The position numbers were made by a program, and so were the translations under genes. Positions 5,949-8,300 of a DNA stretch of 8,300 bases are shown in pieces. Where the stretch lies: the NCBI GenBank assembly GCA_947476855.1, contig CANJSR010000202.1, positions 1-8,300 on the forward strand, given 5' to 3'. The first letter of the stretch is position 1. Every line of letters starts with the position of its first letter. The notes beneath the pieces are model-generated. The model saw only the letters and a list, made by a program, of their open reading frames with translations. It made no database searches and was not told the origin of the DNA. The DNA is from Acetobacteraceae bacterium (GTDB taxonomy: Bacteria; Pseudomonadota; Alphaproteobacteria; Acetobacterales; Acetobacteraceae).

Positions 5949-7565
5949 TCAGGGGGCGTCGAACCGCCGTGACAGGGCAGTCCCGACCGCCTTTACCACG
6001 CTGATCCAATCCCCCGGGCCTGGCTGGCGAAACAGCCGGGCGGAGGGGTACCAGGGTGAACCGGCGCGAGCCAGTAGCCAGCGCCAGTCCGGATCGAATG
6101 GGATCATGATCCACGTGGGCCGCCCCATCGCGGCCGCCAGATGCGCGACAGACGTATCTATCGTGATCACGAGATCCATGGCCGCCAAAAGGGCGGCCGT
6201 ATCAGCAAAGTCGTGAAGTTCGGTGTCATGGAGAACCATGGCGCCCGGTCCGCTGATCGCGGCCCGGTCCTCCGGCGTGATCTCTTGTTGCAGGCAATGG
6301 AACGTGATCCCCGTGCGCGCCAGCAACGGGGCCAGCAACCGAACCGGGATCGCCGATCGCGGGGCGCTGGCGCGGGAACCTGCCCAGACCACACCCACAT
6401 GGATGCCCCGAAAGGCGCCGACCCGCTCTGCCCAGGCGATCCGGGCATTCGGCGGGACGCCCAGATAAGGGGTCTCGGCGGGGATCGAGTCGAGGCTTGT
6501 CCCGAAGGCCAGCGGCAGGCTGAGCATCGAGGTCGTCAGGTCGGCCGGTGGCGCGGGATCGTCCATACCCACGACTCCCCGGACCCCACGCAGGGTGCGG
6601 AACAGCCAGATCAACGGCGGCGGGACCGAGAGCCAGACCTCCGCCCCCCGCTCTGCGAGCAGCGGGGCATAGCGCGCGAACTGGATGCTGTCGCCCAGGC
6701 CCTGTTCGGCGACCACGCGCACCCGCTTGCCGCGGATGGCCGACAGGTCGAGCACGGTGTGTCCCGCGGGCGGCGGGGAGTGGGCGGGCACGTCCCACCG
6801 ATGCTCGTAGTCGCGCCATCCGCGCGCGAAATCCCCCAGCAGCAGCCGGGTAAGCGACTGGTTCCACCGTGTCGCGTGTTCCGCCGGCCGGTCGCGCAGC
6901 AGCGCGTCGGTCAGGTCCAGGGCTTCGCGGTACCGCCCCTGCGCACACAGCACGCGGCCGAGTTGGTTGATGACCTGCGGCAGCCGGTCGGCCGGAGCCA
7001 GGGGGAGCACGGCGCGCAACGCGGCCTCCGCGTCGGTGAACGCTCCGACGACTTCCAGCGCGCGCCCGAGATTGAACCGCGCGGGGGCGAAGTCCGGGGC
7101 AAGGGTCAGCGCGGCCTGGAACCGGGCCACCGCCTCATTGGGTCGATCCGCCAGCAGCAGCGCGTTGCCGAGGTTGTTCAGCGCGCCCGGGGTCGGGGCG
7201 GTCGAGGCCAAATGCTGTTCGAACGCGGTGATCGCCGCGTCGGCCTGCTGGGCGTCAAGCCTGGCAATGCCGAGGTTTTCGAGCAGTTGGGGATGGCGGG
7301 GGTGAAGGCCGAACGCGCGTTGGAGCCAGACGATGGCCTCGGAGGGAGCGGCGCGGAGGGAGCACAGCACGCCCAGCAGATGCAGGGCGTCGAAGTGGGC
7401 GGGGTCCAGGGCGAGGATGGTTCGGCAGGCGCGTTCGGCCGCGGGATGGTTTCCCGCCTGGAAGGCTTCGCCCGCCTGACGCATCAGGCGGGCGACATCG
7501 GGGTCAGCCGCGCTTCTTGGCGCCACTGGCCCGGGTCGGTTTCGGGTGGGCGGGGGCGGCGGCAC
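5949..7565 (-). CDS. TPR protein fused to family-9-type glycosyltransferase domain
   Basis: The longest form has 538 residues. Residues about 24-255 are a TPR array (AGNHPAAERACRTILALDP; LHLLGVL; LNNLGNALLLADRPNEAVARF; ARFNLGRALEVVGAFTDAEAALRAVLPLAP), ending in RGWRDYEHRW. The C-terminal domain is a GT-B type related to heptosyltransferase-like family 9: VVAEQGLGDSIQFARYAPLL (285-304), VGVVWAGSR (390-398), then DFADTAALLAAMDLVITIDT and SVAHLAAAMGRPTW (452-485), with DPDWRWLL and SPWYPSARLFRQ. Proteins of this build are common in proteobacteria, and sugar and acceptor are unknown. No signal peptide, so cytoplasmic. The start is uncertain: GTG at 7565 overlaps the upstream ThDP gene by 62 bp, GTG at 7526 by 23 bp, and ATG at 7484 would cut into the first TPR. 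No strong ribosome site separates them. It shares an operon with the ThDP gene. Confidence 0.9.
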   Translation of the reverse strand: MPPPPPTRNRPGPVAPRSAADPDVARLMRQAGEAFQAGNHPAAERACRTILALDPAHFDALHLLGVLCSLRAAPSEAIVWLQRAFGLHPRHPQLLENLGIARLDAQQADAAITAFEQHLASTAPTPGALNNLGNALLLADRPNEAVARFQAALTLAPDFAPARFNLGRALEVVGAFTDAEAALRAVLPLAPADRLPQVINQLGRVLCAQGRYREALDLTDALLRDRPAEHATRWNQSLTRLLLGDFARGWRDYEHRWDVPAHSPPPAGHTVLDLSAIRGKRVRVVAEQGLGDSIQFARYAPLLAERGAEVWLSVPPPLIWLFRTLRGVRGVVGMDDPAPPADLTTSMLSLPLAFGTSLDSIPAETPYLGVPPNARIAWAERVGAFRGIHVGVVWAGSRASAPRSAIPVRLLAPLLARTGITFHCLQQEITPEDRAAISGPGAMVLHDTELHDFADTAALLAAMDLVITIDTSVAHLAAAMGRPTWIMIPFDPDWRWLLARAGSPWYPSARLFRQPGPGDWISVVKAVGTALSRRFDAP

Positions 7566-8300
7566 GCTTGGGCTTGGCGGCGGGCTTGGGAGGCGCCTTG
7601 CCCGCCCGCAGATCGGCGATCGTCGCGCGGGTGGTGATCTGGTCGGGGTTCATCCGCAGTTCGATGATTGCGGGTTTGCCGCTCTCAACCGCTCGGCGGA
7701 AGGCCGGGGTGAACTCCGCGGTGTCGGAGACGACCTCTCCATGCCCGCCGAAGGCTTCGATGTATTTGGCGAAGTCGGGGTTGGTCAGCGCGGTGCCGGA
7801 CACGCGCCAGGGATAGGCGCGTTCCTGGTGCATGCGGATCGTGCCGTACATCTGGTTGTTGAAGACCAGCACGATCGGGGCGACGCCGTGATGGAAGGCC
7901 GTTGCCAGTTCCTGGCCCGTCATCATGAACCCGCCATCGCCGACCATGGAGATGACCATGCGGTCGGGGAAGGTGATCTTGGCGCCGATGCCGGCCGGGA
8001 CCGAGTAGCCCATCGCCCCGTTGGTCGGCCCGATGTAACGCTGATCCTCACTGAAGTTCAGGAACCTTGTGGCCCAGCCGGCGAAGTTGCCGGCATCCGT
8101 GGTGACGATCGCGTCCGGGGTCATCATCGCCTCAAGCTCCCGCATCACGGTGCCGAGGTTGAGCGTCCCGTCATAGTTCGGCACGGCGCGCTGGGCTTCC
8201 CGCAGGGACCGCAGGTCCCGCGTCCAGCCGCCCCAGGCGGGCTTCACCGGATCAAGGTCGGCGGCGGCGAGGGCGAACATGTTCAGGTCGGAGACAATGC
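7504..8300 (-). CDS. Thiamine-diphosphate-dependent enzyme, C-terminal part, 5'-truncated
   Basis: The frame runs off the right edge, so the N-terminal half is missing; 264 residues are visible. They form the pyrophosphate-binding domain of the acetolactate synthase / benzoylformate decarboxylase-like superfamily. TDAGNFAGWATRFLNF and GAMGYSVPAGIGAKITFPDR are typical, and VGDGGFMMTGQELATAFHHG continues to VLVFNNQMYGTIR, giving the GDG...NN motif that binds Mg and thiamine diphosphate. The catalytic Glu, which activates the cofactor, lies in the N-terminal domain outside the window. The substrate cannot be decided from this part; it is more likely a 2-oxo-acid decarboxylase or synthase-like protein than a proven acetolactate synthase. 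After the usual end (ITTRATIADLRAGK) comes a 32-residue basic Lys/Ala/Pro tail. The ATG at 8280 is internal, since the same frame continues upstream as IVSDLN. The stop overlaps the next gene. Confidence 0.9.
   Translation of the reverse strand, partial: IVSDLNMFALAAADLDPVKPAWGGWTRDLRSLREAQRAVPNYDGTLNLGTVMRELEAMMTPDAIVTTDAGNFAGWATRFLNFSEDQRYIGPTNGAMGYSVPAGIGAKITFPDRMVISMVGDGGFMMTGQELATAFHHGVAPIVLVFNNQMYGTIRMHQERAYPWRVSGTALTNPDFAKYIEAFGGHGEVVSDTAEFTPAFRRAVESGKPAIIELRMNPDQITTRATIADLRAGKAPPKPAAKPKRAAAPAHPKPTRASGAKKRG

Noticed and set aside
6141..7637. Plus-strand open frame of 498 codons opposite the glycosyltransferase gene
   Set aside because: Low-complexity Arg/Gly/Gln composition and no recognisable motif; the minus strand carries a full TPR plus family-9-type domain.
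1..8300. Defence system, mobile element or CRISPR array
   Set aside because: No repeat-spacer array, transposase, integrase, toxin-antitoxin pair or nuclease motif was found on either strand.

Overview
The window is GC-rich, densely coding bacterial DNA. Long open frames appear on both strands even where only one is real, which is typical of high-GC genomes. A MucR/Ros-family zinc-finger regulator, a glutaryl-CoA dehydrogenase and TPR-fused glycosyltransferases point to an alphaproteobacterium. The Rhodospirillales, perhaps Acetobacteraceae, fit best, but that placement is inference from gene content and style. No tRNA, rRNA, CRISPR array, transposase or phage gene was seen.

Layout. (1) 1-978, plus strand: 3' part of a glutaryl-CoA dehydrogenase gene, cut by the left window edge. 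(2) 979-1174: a convergent intergenic stretch packed with inverted repeats that look like terminator hairpins and dispersed alphaproteobacterial palindromes. (3) 5091 down to 1175, minus strand: a four-gene block read right to left. It encodes an exported HExxH protein with a PEP-CTERM sorting tail, an exported SIMPL (DUF541) protein, a TPR protein fused to a DxD-containing glycosyltransferase-like domain, and a membrane-anchored TPR protein. The last three genes lie 4 and 12 bp apart, so co-transcription is likely; the first two are 70 bp apart. (4) 5092-5522: a small 59-residue gene on the minus strand, diverging from a mucR-like gene. The flanking non-coding DNA is relatively AT-rich and holds direct repeats and A-tracts. 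(5) 5523-5948, plus strand: the mucR-like regulator. (6) 8300 down to 5949, minus strand: a thiamine-diphosphate enzyme, cut by the right edge, overlapping the start of a TPR-glycosyltransferase (family 9 type) gene.

How they may work together. The minus-strand block and the second TPR-glycosyltransferase suggest envelope or surface functions: an exosortase-processed surface protein, exported and membrane-anchored proteins, and two sugar-transferring proteins. MucR proteins in related bacteria regulate exopolysaccharide and surface genes, so a mucR gene between these two groups is suggestive, but nothing in the sequence proves the link. The glutaryl-CoA dehydrogenase (lysine/tryptophan/glutarate breakdown) and the ThDP enzyme look like ordinary metabolic neighbours. 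I do not see a clear new defence, mobile or RNA system. The most unusual items are the modified metal-binding motif of the PEP-CTERM protein, the Lys/Ala/Pro tail of the ThDP enzyme that overlaps the next gene, the phased A-tracts before mucR, and the 13-bp direct repeat upstream of the metalloprotease gene.
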